From positions 1-52,707 of the forward strand of contig QXWX01000048.1 of NCBI GenBank assembly GCA_009911175.1: a stretch of 52,707 bases of DNA, in the 5' to 3' direction. The notes beneath the pieces are model-generated. The model was not told where the DNA came from. It made no database searches and saw nothing but the letters and a program-made list of their open reading frames with translations. The DNA is from Lachnospiraceae bacterium. Lineage in GTDB: Bacteria > Bacillota_A > Clostridia > Lachnospirales > Lachnospiraceae. How positions within the stretch are numbered: the first letter of the stretch is position 1; every line of letters starts with the position of its first letter. This document shows, in pieces, positions 24,275-33,370 of the stretch. The position numbers were made by a program, and so were the translations under genes.

Positions 24275-24881
24275 AATCAAAAGAAGTGTCAGGCCGTCCG
24301 AGTACCATGCCAGATATTCCCTTTGACCACGCTGTCTTTCACGGTTATATTCTCCCATGCCAGAACGCATCCTTTGTATCAAATACGCAATTTTCAAAGG
24401 TGGCGTTTTTGATATACTGGAAAGAGTATTTCCCCTTAAACTCCACGCCACGAAATACCAGATTTTCCGACCGCATCATAAAATACTCGCTGACCGCCGT
24501 GGGATCTTCCATGCGGATTCCCCTGGTAGACCATCCGAACTCCGGAGAGATGATATCGCAGTTTTTGATTACAACATCGCTGCACTCTCTGAGCGCCTTG
24601 ATCCCATGCAGCTTCGTATCCGTAATCTCCACATGGTCGGAATACCAGAGAGCTGCCCTGCAAAGTTCCGTCATTTCCGAATCCTTAATGGAAAGCCCAT
24701 GGTCATGCCAGAAAGGATAGCGCAGATTGAAAAAACAACGCGCCGTTTCGATATTCCTTCCCTCTTTGAAGGCGCTCTCTCCGTCTGCCGGCCCGTCAAA
24801 AGAACAGTTTTGCACCAACACATTCTCGCTTCCATAAAGAGCACGCTCCATGTCAAAAGTCTGATTTTCAATTACCTTCAT
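24275..24881 (-). pseudogene. DUF3737 family gene, frameshifted and 3'-truncated
   Basis: The first 178 codons from the ATG at 24881 (GGAGG 8 nt upstream) encode a right-handed beta-helix-like DUF3737 protein: IENQTFDMERALYGSENV, FNLRYPFWHDHGLSIKDSEM, CRAALWYSDHVEI, FWHG at the end. The frame then breaks; ITVKDSVVKG is in the next frame and EYLAWYSDGLTL in a third. After that the expected final 80-100 residues are absent, and MATE begins. Two frameshifts and a deletion are needed to explain this. The 178-aa front part might still be made. Confidence 0.82.
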
Positions 24882-24982
24882 CTTGATTTCCTCCACTCGA
24901 TTTATATATTTTATAGGTTTCATTTCGTTATTGATATTTCTTCAAACAACGGGCGGTACAGGATGGTCAAAGCGTTCCTGTT

Positions 24983-25660
24983 TTACGGCTGTGATATCTG
25001 GATGATCTTATTTCCCCATCCCTCCAGCACAGGGTTTTCCTCAACAGCAGTCACAAACTCCTCTGTGGCATCAAATGTCCCAATCTTGGTATATTCCGCT
25101 GAAATCTCCGCGTCATGGTAAAACAGGACGATACGGTTTGGATCAGAGTAAAACACATCACCTGCTTTTGCTTCTGTCACGGTCTCCGGATTGTCGGATG
25201 GAATATCATATCTGCTGGGAATGTCGTAATACTGCAGTACACTGTAATCCACATCGTCATCCCTCTCATAGATGGGAAGGCGCCAGTCAGAAGTACCCAC
25301 ATATCTGGCAATCGCTGCCGCTGTCTCATTATCCAGCAGGGTCATCATAAACGACTCCCCATTGTCCCCAAATCGGACTTCCAGCTGCGCGCTCCCGTTT
25401 TCTGCTGCCTGATCCCCGCCATCCTGGTTTTCCGCACCGGAAATCTCTTCTGTGTTGTCAGTGTTCTCTGCTGTTTTTGCGGTATCTTCCAGCCTTTGCG
25501 TGTCTGTTGCATCGGCTCCGCTTGCATCAGCAATGGTATCCCTGCCCTCTTCCGCATTACCCTGGCCGCATCCTGCCAGAAGCACAGCCAAAAGCGCTGC
25601 AACCGCCATCATTTTCATTCCTTTTTTTACCTTGTTTGTTTTGTAATAGTTTCTTTTCAT
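24983..25660 (-). CDS. Lipoprotein with cyclophilin-like fold domain (paralog 2)
   Basis: A 225-aa exported protein with signal peptide and lipobox LLAGC, an acidic linker (to about residue 90), and a C-terminal cyclophilin-like domain: LEVRFGDNGESFMMTLLDNETAAAIARY, KAGDVFYSDPNRIVLFYHD and EYTKIGTFD. It shares domain order with the lipoprotein at 21807 but differs in sequence, so the pair is an old duplication. AAAGGA lies 9 nt upstream of the ATG. It sits between the DUF3737 remnant and an FtsX-type permease; a role in envelope homeostasis is a guess. Nothing is seen in 25661-25804. Confidence 0.85.
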   Translation of the reverse strand: MKRNYYKTNKVKKGMKMMAVAALLAVLLAGCGQGNAEEGRDTIADASGADATDTQRLEDTAKTAENTDNTEEISGAENQDGGDQAAENGSAQLEVRFGDNGESFMMTLLDNETAAAIARYVGTSDWRLPIYERDDDVDYSVLQYYDIPSRYDIPSDNPETVTEAKAGDVFYSDPNRIVLFYHDAEISAEYTKIGTFDATEEFVTAVEENPVLEGWGNKIIQISQP

Positions 25661-25804
25661 TTTTCTTCATCCTTTCAATATTTTATTGCAGTGCCATATC
25701 ACTTGTCGTTTTTTTCACGCTCTGACTCTCATCTGCCCGCTTCAGCGGGCATACAAATCAGGATTATTCCGCCGTCAGCACATTCATGTCCTCCTTTCCT
25801 CTGT

Positions 25805-28282
25805 TTAGGTCGTATGGCCATACAGGTATCCTTTAGGGTTTCTGATCCTGCCTGCCAAAAGCCAGGCAAACCAAAGAAACAGGAAAGTAATCGCCAACCC
25901 CGGAACAAGAATGCTTCCGGTTGTATTCCCTGACGCAAAATTGCTGATCCCGGCAAGCCGCATAACAGATGAAACGATCACATCCGTAAAGCAAACTGCC
26001 GACAGCGTCCCAATCACTGCCCCAACTGCCGCCACAAGCCCAAACCGTAACGCAAAGGATAAGCGCAGCATCTCCACAGAGCAGCCTATAGATTTATAGA
26101 TCCCGATATCCTTCTGTTCTGTATCCAGAATCCTTGCCCCTGCCATTCCCGTGACAATGCAGACAAATACCGCGCTTACTCCATACAGAAAGATGATCAA
26201 TACATGCATGGCAGAAATAATCCCGAATAGCCCAGGCCAGGAGTTCTCATGGACATGCACATCCCCTCCATAGGTCTGTTCCAGTTCCTCCGTGAGCGCC
26301 TGTTTCCGGGAAGGGTCGCTTAAAAAATAGTGGTAACACCATAACCGGCTGTCATCCTCCCCGATAGAGAGATACCCCTCCCTGCTCATCCCTAAGTTCG
26401 CCCCCATATCGTTGGCACAGTGGTAAATGCCCGAAACCCTAAACTCCCTGCTGCCTTTGTTTCCCCGGATTGTCACCGTATCTCCTGTCCCAACTCCCAG
26501 ATCTGCCGCAAGCGCCTCTGTCAGCACTACCTCATCCGCTCCCATGCAGGTCTGTCCCGCGCTGATATGGAACCTCTCCGGCTCCGTGATCACATTGGCC
26601 GTATAATTTGTCCCGTTTACTGACACACTGGGCATGGCCAGCATGTAGCTGTCTGTGATATCTGTGTAGGAAAGCACCATCTGCTCCATCTCCTGCGCCG
26701 GGAGCTTTCCCAGAACCTGCACGCCCAGGTCAAGGTCTGCCGGGTTAAAGGCATCCATCATTCCCTTCCCGTCCGTTCCCAGCCAGCCGTTTATCCTGCC
26801 CGCCAGGGAAGCGAAGAACACCAGCATGGCCGCCACCAGGCAGGCGCTGACATAACGCCTTCTCCCCGTCAGGACCTGGCGCAGCGCCAAATGGAATGTA
26901 AGCCCCCTTGCCCGGATGGCCGGAATCCCTGCTCCCTGTCCCCGGTGCTTTGTGGAGAGCTTCTTTCTCTGTGTCCCAGCATCTGCCCTCTGAATCGAGT
27001 TACTTTTTCCATTCTGGCGCCTACTGGCACTAAGGTTCCTGCCCCGTTCTGTCTGCTCCCCGGTTTCCCTGCGGATGGCCGCCATAGGCGAAATCCTGCC
27101 AAGCCTCCCAAGACGCAGGAAACAAAATCCTGCGGATAGTAACAGGAGTGCGGCCAGAACCCCCATACAGGGAAGAACCGGAAATCGTATGGGAAGCAGT
27201 ACCCCTGTGGTAGTGACCATCATCTGGCTGATCCGTCCTGATACCGGAACCGCAAGGAGCATCCCCATTACCACACCGCTTCCCACAGCTGTCATATACT
27301 GCGTCATTACCTGCCCTGCCAGTTGTTTTCCGGTAAATCCAATGGTTTTCAGGATGCCGAAATTTTTCCATTCCTGCTCTACCAGCCCGGAAATGCTATG
27401 TCCCATCACCGCCAGGGCAGCTCCCAACAGCACCACCGCAAAAGCCGCAAAAAGCGCGCTGAAAGCGTTCTGGAGAATCATCATAAAGCCTGCGATTGTT
27501 TCCCCGCTGTGGATAAATTCCGTATACATGGAAAGCGGCGTATTCGTGGTCAATACCCTGTTCATCTCTGAAACGGTAATCCCTTCCGCCGTTTCCATGT
27601 GGATCATGCTTCCGTCCCTGGCCAAAGCATCCATACCGCTTTCTTCTATGACAGAGAGAATCTCTTCATAGGTTTTTTCCGAAATCAGGAATCCCTTCAT
27701 CCCGATCATGGAGCTGCCCATAAAGGGATCTTCATAATATCCCGCCACGGTAAGGCTGATATCCTGCCCGCCCCTGGCTATGGGAAAGGTGATGGTATCC
27801 CCAGGCTCCAGATCCATCATGGATTTCATGGAAGGGGAAACAAATACTTCCTGCTCCCCGATTTCTTCCGGAGCTTTTGCATATCCGGAAAGGTTGTTTT
27901 CAAAGAAACGATATCTGCTCCGGGTGGAAATTCCGCTCTCCGAAGATACCCACGGAATCATCTGCCCCTCACTGTCAGATTCCACAACCTTTGCCTCATA
28001 TTCCGAAAAGATCAGCCTCTGGACCTCCGCAGCCTCTACCCCTTCCTGTTCCCGGATGCTTTCCAGCAGGAATTCCATATCCGGCACATCGGCTGTCCAT
28101 GCGGTAAGGTCTCCGAACCCCGCCCTCTCCATCTCTTCCCGGATGTAACTGTTTCCTGCAAAAGCAATCATCAGTACCGCTGTCAGGGAAAGCGCCGTCA
28201 GAAACATAAGAATCGCAATCCCGAAAAGACTTCCCTTATGCCTTTTCATTCCTGCCCGGATGATCATTTGATTTTCCAACAT
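25805..28282 (-). CDS. FtsX-like ABC transporter permease (two-core)
   Basis: The 825-aa membrane protein has an N-terminal helix (FGIAILMFLTALSLTAVLMI), a large exported domain, a first FtsX helix bundle (about 270-400), a charged linker with an Arg/Lys/Gln-rich stretch, then a second exported domain and FtsX bundle (last about 250 residues: ISAMHVLIIFLYGVSAVFVCIV, EQKDIGIYKSIGCS, GLVAAVGAVIGTLSAV). The KDIGIYKSIGCS and WKNFGILKTIGFT pair are the internal repeats of the family. It would export or remodel peptides or lipids with the ATPase at 28292; that ATPase now lacks Walker A. Confidence 0.9.
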   Translation of the reverse strand: MLENQMIIRAGMKRHKGSLFGIAILMFLTALSLTAVLMIAFAGNSYIREEMERAGFGDLTAWTADVPDMEFLLESIREQEGVEAAEVQRLIFSEYEAKVVESDSEGQMIPWVSSESGISTRSRYRFFENNLSGYAKAPEEIGEQEVFVSPSMKSMMDLEPGDTITFPIARGGQDISLTVAGYYEDPFMGSSMIGMKGFLISEKTYEEILSVIEESGMDALARDGSMIHMETAEGITVSEMNRVLTTNTPLSMYTEFIHSGETIAGFMMILQNAFSALFAAFAVVLLGAALAVMGHSISGLVEQEWKNFGILKTIGFTGKQLAGQVMTQYMTAVGSGVVMGMLLAVPVSGRISQMMVTTTGVLLPIRFPVLPCMGVLAALLLLSAGFCFLRLGRLGRISPMAAIRRETGEQTERGRNLSASRRQNGKSNSIQRADAGTQRKKLSTKHRGQGAGIPAIRARGLTFHLALRQVLTGRRRYVSACLVAAMLVFFASLAGRINGWLGTDGKGMMDAFNPADLDLGVQVLGKLPAQEMEQMVLSYTDITDSYMLAMPSVSVNGTNYTANVITEPERFHISAGQTCMGADEVVLTEALAADLGVGTGDTVTIRGNKGSREFRVSGIYHCANDMGANLGMSREGYLSIGEDDSRLWCYHYFLSDPSRKQALTEELEQTYGGDVHVHENSWPGLFGIISAMHVLIIFLYGVSAVFVCIVTGMAGARILDTEQKDIGIYKSIGCSVEMLRLSFALRFGLVAAVGAVIGTLSAVCFTDVIVSSVMRLAGISNFASGNTTGSILVPGLAITFLFLWFAWLLAGRIRNPKGYLYGHTT

Positions 28283-28291
28283 TTTCGCCTC

Positions 28292-28900
28292 CTACCAACG
28301 TAATCCGGAAAGCCACTGGCTTACGTCTCTTTCCCGCCGCTTTTCTTCCATTTCGTTATAAGGCTCTAAAGCCAGCTCATCACATATCTTTCCATCCTCC
28401 AGATAAAGAATCCTGTTTCCTCTGGCGGCTGCCCGCAGGTCATGGGTTACCATCAGGATGCTCTGGCCCTTCCGGTTCAGATCGGTCAGAAGGCCAAGAA
28501 CTTCACGGGTATTTGCCTGATTCAACGCGCCTGTGGGCTCGTCAGCAAACAGCAGGCCGGGATTCCCAATCATGGCTCTGGCGATAGCTGCCCTTTGCGC
28601 CTCGCCCCCGGATACCTGGGAAGGCAGTCTGTTCTTCGCTTCCTCCACATCCATCTGCCGCAGGAGATTTTCCGCCCTTTCCCTTACCTTTTCGGCGCTG
28701 TCCTTTTTGCCCACATATCCTGCCACCAACACGTTCTCCAAAAGTGTCAGATTGCTCACCAGATGAGTCTGCTGGAATACAAACCCGAACTCCTCTGCCC
28801 TTAGCCTCCCCATTTGTTTTTCTGAAAAGCTGCTGATTTCCTTATCCCGGTAAAACACACGCCCTCCGGTTATATGATCCATGCCGCTTAAGCTATACAA
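28292..28900 (-). pseudogene. ABC ATPase (MacB/LolD type) truncated before Walker A
   Basis: What remains (202 aa) starts at LYSLSGMDHITGG, which in full-length relatives follows directly after the Walker A sequence GxSGSGKST. Still present are the Q-loop FVFQQTHLV, signature VSGGEAQRAAIARAM, Walker B GLLFADEPTGALN and VTHD. About 40 N-terminal residues including Walker A are gone, so ATP cannot be bound normally. AAGGAG 7 nt before a TTG at 28900, derived from the neighbouring ligase gene, might still allow translation. The join near 28903-28910 is shared with the 3' end of the PaaK-like gene. Confidence 0.88.
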
Positions 28901-29901
28901 GGCAGCTCTCCTTCCCCTGCCGCCTGCAATGTCAGATGGTCTGAAAGCTGGTAGCGAATCAAGGGCTGTGCGTAATTATACAGGCAGGTCAGATACATCA
29001 CTCCGTTTTCCACTTCAATCAGGTTCAGATCGTCAAAAAGGAACATTCCCTTTTCCGGATTGGTCTCTACCCCCAAAGCCAAAGACTCACTGGCGCCGTA
29101 GATATTTACGATCGGCGTCTGAAATACCTTCTCCAGGTTCTTCCGCAAAGCCTCGCCTAACGGCTCCCCACAGGAGATCACCCTCCTGGCCTCTATGGCA
29201 ACATCCCCTTTTTCCATAAGCTGCGCCAGAATCTTAATAGCGGACGGATACCCAATAACAATATTGGGCTGGAACTCTCTGATCTGTCTGATCCATTCGG
29301 CAACCGGCGTCTTGATATCCAGATACATCTGCTCCGCTCCTACCCCATCGATTCCGTCCCCCACCGCCATAGCGCCGCCGTATCTTCCGTCTGTGGCAGC
29401 GATATAGACGATTCTGGGGCGTTTCATCAGGAGCCTTAAAATCTGGGGCATGGACATATCCCATAGAGCCGCCCGGATGATACCCAGAAGCATCTGATTC
29501 CAGGCATCTTCACCATATACAAAATATCCGGGCTTCCCGGTGCTGCCGGAAGAATGAACCACATGGTACTTTCCCTGATGGGGCTTTCGGTCTGCCGCTT
29601 CTTCTGCGTCAAATTCCCGTAAGTCTTCCTGTTTTAGGTCAGGCACTGTGACCAATTCATCGAAATGCTCCAAAAGCACCTGCTTGTCGATGGCAGGAAA
29701 GCAGGAAAGAGGCAATGTATACAGGTGTTCTTTCGTAATTCCCGCATTCTCAAAAGCTACCCTGTAATAAGCGGAATGTTCCCAGGCGAATCTGAGAAGC
29801 CTCCGCAGTTTTTTGTTCTGCAGGGAATGCATCTCTTTCGCGCTTAACTTTACATTCTTTTTCAGTCTGTATAAATCTATTAAAATCTTTAAGTAATTCA
29901 T
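28888..29901 (-). pseudogene. PaaK-like CoA-ligase (phenylacetate-CoA ligase family), 3'-truncated
   Basis: The 337-aa remnant has the adenylate-forming core of the PaaK/F390 synthetase family: VVHSSGSTGKPGYFVY (P-loop), NIVIGYPSAIKILAQ, RRVISCGEPLGEALR, NIYGASESLALG. Family members have about 430-450 residues. It stops soon after LIRYQLSDHLTL, losing the C-terminal subdomain with the catalytic lysine, because a deletion joins it to the ABC ATPase. The start at 29901 has GGAGG 6 nt upstream. Adenylation without the C-terminal part is unlikely. Confidence 0.85.
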
Positions 29902-29938
29902 TTCCTTCCTCCTCGTCAAAATTGCTGCGTGGATTCGC

Positions 29939-31147
29939 CTATTCTACCGAAATGATATATGCCGTTTCATAATTTTCCCTGTGGTAGTAGATCAGTTCCT
30001 TTGTTTCCTGATTCATCACAATACTCCATTCGGTAGTTTCAAGCGGACACTCGGAATCCGTTTCACTACTTCCTCGTGAACTCATCCCACCCTGCGGAAT
30101 GCGTTCAAACTCGCCAAAATTGTCCTTGCTCACGCTGTCCAGCGCGTCTCGCACTTCTGTTTCTGTCATTGCCCCTCGTTCTTCCAGTGTTTGGATAAGG
30201 ATTTCATACCGGGTATGGGACTGGGCGGTTCCGATCCCCTGCTTCTCTCCATCCGCCAGATAAAAATTGGTAACAACCGGTGTTTCGGTAACAATTATCT
30301 CATTGCCTACATATTCCACAGCCACGCTCCTGCCTTCCGCGTCCGCCAGAGCCAGATGCACCATCATTCCCATGGAGCTGTGAAAATCATATTGCTGCAA
30401 AAGCTCCAGCGCCTCTTCCACATTGGCCGCCTCGTCAAGCAATAGCCGGACTGCCGTAGTCGTTGTGAGGTCAGGTTTGGCTGTATCCTGATTGATACTT
30501 ACGGAATCCTGAATCATATTCACGGAAACCGCCAGCCCTTTTTCATTCATTCCGTCCAGTGGCGCATATAAGGAAACAAAAGCCTGCATGGAATCCGGCA
30601 ACCGTGAAATATCAAGCCCGCCGGCACGAATAAAGTCCATATTGACGGTTGAAACAGAAAAGTAGCCGTTTTCCGGTCTGGCGCTGACAATCAATCCATT
30701 ACAGGCATTCCAGTCAAAATTTCTTCCGAACAGGAATCCGCCATCCTGATTTTCCACTGACAGGGTACTGCATCCGAAAGGAGCTCCTTCCATGTGAATT
30801 TCCTGTGCCAGCAGTGAAGTGATATACGCCGCAATCTCCCCGTCAGAGGCGGCTCCTCCCTGCTCCAGGAATGTGTCAAAGCCATACTCCCCTTCATACC
30901 GAACCACTGACAATCCCGTTTCCAGTTCCGTAATTTCAGAAGTAGGAGTGACCCGGATCGCACTTTCATCTCTGCTTTCTTTTCCGTTTTCTTCCCTCAC
31001 TGCTCCTTCTTCCTCTGTCCGGCTTTCCTGGCTTTCTTCACTATAGTTCTTTATCCCTGTCTGCTCGCCAGAATCTTTTCCGCATCCTGACAGAAGCCCT
31101 GCCGCCCCCAATATCGAAAGCAGACATATCAAAAAATCTCTTTTCAC
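29939..31147 (-). CDS. Exported Ntn-hydrolase (linear amide C-N hydrolase/AAT-like) lipoprotein
   Basis: The protein (about 402 aa) has a signal peptide with lipobox LLSGC, an acidic linker, then an acyl-transferase/choloylglycine-hydrolase-like Ntn domain. The likely nucleophile is the cysteine of FGCSTL, followed by FLFGRNFDW, then GLAVSVNMIQDS and a TTTTAVRLLLDEA segment. In typical members the cysteine becomes N-terminal after processing; here it is internal at about residue 130, so a propeptide would have to be removed. The GTG at 31147 (AAGGAA 9 nt upstream) is preferred over an ATG at 31180 without a site. Substrate unknown; N-acyl amides or peptides are plausible. It diverges from a LysR gene. 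Confidence 0.83.
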   Translation of the reverse strand: MKRDFLICLLSILGAAGLLSGCGKDSGEQTGIKNYSEESQESRTEEEGAVREENGKESRDESAIRVTPTSEITELETGLSVVRYEGEYGFDTFLEQGGAASDGEIAAYITSLLAQEIHMEGAPFGCSTLSVENQDGGFLFGRNFDWNACNGLIVSARPENGYFSVSTVNMDFIRAGGLDISRLPDSMQAFVSLYAPLDGMNEKGLAVSVNMIQDSVSINQDTAKPDLTTTTAVRLLLDEAANVEEALELLQQYDFHSSMGMMVHLALADAEGRSVAVEYVGNEIIVTETPVVTNFYLADGEKQGIGTAQSHTRYEILIQTLEERGAMTETEVRDALDSVSKDNFGEFERIPQGGMSSRGSSETDSECPLETTEWSIVMNQETKELIYYHRENYETAYIISVE

Positions 31148-31320
31148 CTTTTTCACTTCCTTTTCTGTGGCTGTAGCCATGTGTATTTTATGAGCTATAC
31201 TTTAACTGCCCCGGATAACATCCACCTAACAGAAAGATAAACAATTTCTAAATGAATTCTTGCAGATTTCTCAATTACTTTTTGTTTTGTGTTTCTGGAT
31301 TTATCTTAACAAGATGGCAA

Positions 31321-31387
31321 ATAAATAGCAAATATTTATATGTGATTCATTTTTATAGTTGAAACCTATTGAAACTTGTGATAGGAT
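31321..31387 (+). promoter_or_regulatory. LysR promoter with LTTR-type dyad
   Basis: TTGAAA (31359-31364) and TAGGAT (31382-31387) are 17 bp apart in front of the LysR gene. Upstream, ATAAATA (31321-31327) and TATTTAT (31333-31339) form a perfect dyad with a 5-bp gap, the shape of a LysR-type binding site between divergent genes. Confidence 0.7.
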
Positions 31388-31422
31388 TTTTTTAACTGTC
31401 ATGGGTAATAAGGAGCGAAACT

Positions 31423-32310
31423 ATGGAAATACGTGTACTTCAATATTTTCTTGCCATCGCAAGAGAGCAAAGCATCATACGGGCTGCCGAGTCTCTTCAT
31501 CTCTCACAGCCTACTCTTTCCACACAGATCAAAAATATGGAAAAGGAATTGGGAAAACAGCTCCTGATCCGCGGCACAAAGGGGTCCCGCAAGGTTACGC
31601 TGACGGAAGAGGGAATGATTCTTCGGAAAAGGGCTGAGGAAATTTTGGATCTGGTAAAGAAAACAGAAAATGAAATTGCCTGTTCCGATGATGTGGTCAT
31701 CGGAGATGTCTATATTGGCGCCGGAGAGACAGATGGTATGCGCCTGTTGGCAAGAGCTGCCGGAAGTTTAAAAAAACTTTATCCCGGAATCCATTACCAT
31801 ATTTCCAGCGGCAATTCTGTCTTTGTCAAAGAGCAGCTGGATAAAGGACTGATTGATTTCGGGATTATATTCGGAACGCCTGATACAAAGAAATATGAAG
31901 TATTAAAGCTCCCGTCAAAGGATATCTGGGGTGTCTTAATGAGAAAGGATTCGCCATTAGCAGAAAAAGATTCTGTCTCTCCGGAAGACCTGTGGGACCA
32001 GCCATTACTGATATCACAGCAGGAGACTGAGGGCGGCAGAATGTCCCAGTGGATGAAGCGCCGCCTCTCGGAGCTGGATATCATTATGACTTATAATCTG
32101 CTGTTCAATGCTTCCCTGCTCGTGGAAGAGGGATTGGGGTACGCTGTCTGTTTTGACCGTATCATCAATACTTCCGGTGACAGTAGACTTACGTTTCGCC
32201 CTCTGTCACCGTCCATTGAGATTGAAATGTATATGATTTGGAAAAAATATCAGGTCTTTTCCAAACCTGCGGAAAAGTTTTTGATGATGATGCAGGAGAA
32301 TATGAAGTGA
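31423..32310 (+). CDS. LysR-family transcriptional regulator
   Basis: A 295-aa regulator with N-terminal HTH (IRVLQYFLAIAREQSIIRAAESLHLSQPTLSTQI) and a C-terminal effector domain (IYIGAGETDGMRLLAR region, GVLMRKDSPLAEKD, EEGLGYAVCFD). Many relatives with this N-terminus are grouped with cell-envelope and redox genes. It is divergent from the Ntn-hydrolase lipoprotein and is the likely regulator of that gene. The end at 32310 is followed by a gene-free stretch where the first mobile element seems to begin. Confidence 0.94.
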   Translation: MEIRVLQYFLAIAREQSIIRAAESLHLSQPTLSTQIKNMEKELGKQLLIRGTKGSRKVTLTEEGMILRKRAEEILDLVKKTENEIACSDDVVIGDVYIGAGETDGMRLLARAAGSLKKLYPGIHYHISSGNSVFVKEQLDKGLIDFGIIFGTPDTKKYEVLKLPSKDIWGVLMRKDSPLAEKDSVSPEDLWDQPLLISQQETEGGRMSQWMKRRLSELDIIMTYNLLFNASLLVEEGLGYAVCFDRIINTSGDSRLTFRPLSPSIEIEMYMIWKKYQVFSKPAEKFLMMMQENMK

Positions 32311-32482
32311 CAACAACTATGCTTTCCATTCATCATCAAATTCTAAAAAATCCTTACCCCGTCATTCCAACGCCCACAAAGCCGCATAAATCAAGGATAA
32401 AATACCCTCTATTGCGTAACAATCCCCATAATAAATTGAGGGCGAAAGCAGTTTACTGATTTCGTCCTCTTGACTGCCCAAT

Positions 32483-32554
32483 AGCAAAGGCGGGAAAAGC
32501 TGTCAAAGGCGCGTAGCGCGAAGTTTACCCTTGACAGCTTTTCCTGTCTTTGCT
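32483..32554. repeat. Long imperfect hairpin at the edge of element A
   Basis: AGCAAAGGCGGGAAAAGCTGTCAA pairs with TTGACAGCTTTTCCTGTCTTTGCT; the inner 14 bp (GGAAAAGCTGTCAA) are perfect, with a 24-nt loop. It lies 52 nt past the KTR gene, at the end of the TetR/ABC cassette. It may stop transcription or mark the element end. The rest of 32311-32606 holds no gene. Confidence 0.7.
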
Positions 32555-32606
32555 ATTTCCTATCGGTCGAAGCGAAATTTCAATATAGCTTCAACCAGTT
32601 TTGTTT

Positions 32607-32882
32607 TTAATCTGTCCTGTGTATCGTCATTGATATACCCCTTATACATAGATAGGTATTTGATATATGCGGTGTAGTGCCGCAATACTGCGTCTGTGCG
32701 TCTGGCTCTTTGATAACCGAAATATGAAATTGTGTTATACTGATTAAGATTTCCTGCTTACATTTGGGGCAGAACAGCGGGAAATTCCGAAGTTCTGTGT
32801 CTGACCGCATTTTAACGCATGTCTTGCTTCCGCAAACAGGGCATAATAACCATTTGAATTGCTCGTTTCTGTCATGATTCAT
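32607..32882 (-). CDS. Cysteine-rich KTR domain protein
   Basis: The 91-aa protein has CPVCGSKTCVKMRSDTELRNFPLFCPKCK, the two CxxC pairs and K-T-R core of the Cys_rich_KTR family (PF14205), a small zinc-binding protein typical of integrative elements in gut Clostridia. The ATG at 32882 overlaps the end of the preceding gene by 11 nt. The longer upstream extension reads out of frame through that gene. The C-terminal tail after the zinc motif is not conserved. Confidence 0.9.
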   Translation of the reverse strand: MNHDRNEQFKWLLCPVCGSKTCVKMRSDTELRNFPLFCPKCKQEILISITQFHISVIKEPDAQTQYCGTTPHISNTYLCIRGISMTIHRTD

Positions 32883-33117
32883 GGTTCTTATTCTTGCTTT
32901 CTTTTCGCAGTACAACGCTACTGATAACGCTGATGCCGCCCAATAACGCACAAGATTTTGACGGAAAAAGGATTCCTGCCGCCACCAGACCAGCACCGAC
33001 AACTAAGTTACAAGCCGCAGCCGTTTTTAACGCTTTCTTTTTCGGGTTGGGAAGCTCTACAGAAATCCCCAATCTACTATTCAACTTTTCGCAAGCCTTA
33101 TTTACTTCTTTAATCAT
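32872..33117 (-). CDS. Small membrane protein of the TetR/ABC cassette
   Basis: This 81-aa protein has a charged N-terminus (IKEVNKACEKLNSRLGI) and two hydrophobic segments (TAAACNLVVGAGLVAAGILF and ALLGGISVISSVVL) ending in a lysine-rich tail. Unknown function. It is read directly before the KTR gene with an 11-nt overlap and just after the 74-aa gene, so it belongs to the same operon. Confidence 0.75.
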   Translation of the reverse strand: MIKEVNKACEKLNSRLGISVELPNPKKKALKTAAACNLVVGAGLVAAGILFPSKSCALLGGISVISSVVLRKESKNKNHES

Positions 33118-33127
33118 TTTGTCCTCC

Positions 33128-33352
33128 TTAAAATAATAACTGTATGCCGTGATTTACAATAAGCAACGCGCCAACGCCTATGACAATCCATAGGGCTGTG
33201 GCTTTCTTTTCTTTCCCTTTTCTCTTGTTCAGAAACTGAAAAAGCAATCCCACACTCACAAGGCAGAAACCCACAATCAATGACACGATTGAAATAGTCT
33301 GCATGATTTCCGCACTTGGAACGGGTACAAAATCGGGAATTGGAAAATTCAT
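33128..33352 (-). CDS. Small two-helix membrane protein of the TetR/ABC cassette
   Basis: A 74-aa protein with helices TISIVSLIVGFCLVSVGLLF and ALWIVIGVGALLIVNHGI around a basic loop NKRKGKEKK. Not recognised. It follows the permease by 18 nt and has GGGGG before its ATG. Probably a cassette accessory, for example to the immunity-type transporter. Confidence 0.75.
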   Translation of the reverse strand: MNFPIPDFVPVPSAEIMQTISIVSLIVGFCLVSVGLLFQFLNKRKGKEKKATALWIVIGVGALLIVNHGIQLLF

Positions 33353-33370
33353 GTTATCGCCCCCTTTCTT

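Noticed and set aside
27599..28303. 234-aa ORF on the plus strand opposite the FtsX permease
   Set aside because: Shadow of the permease; no independent signals.
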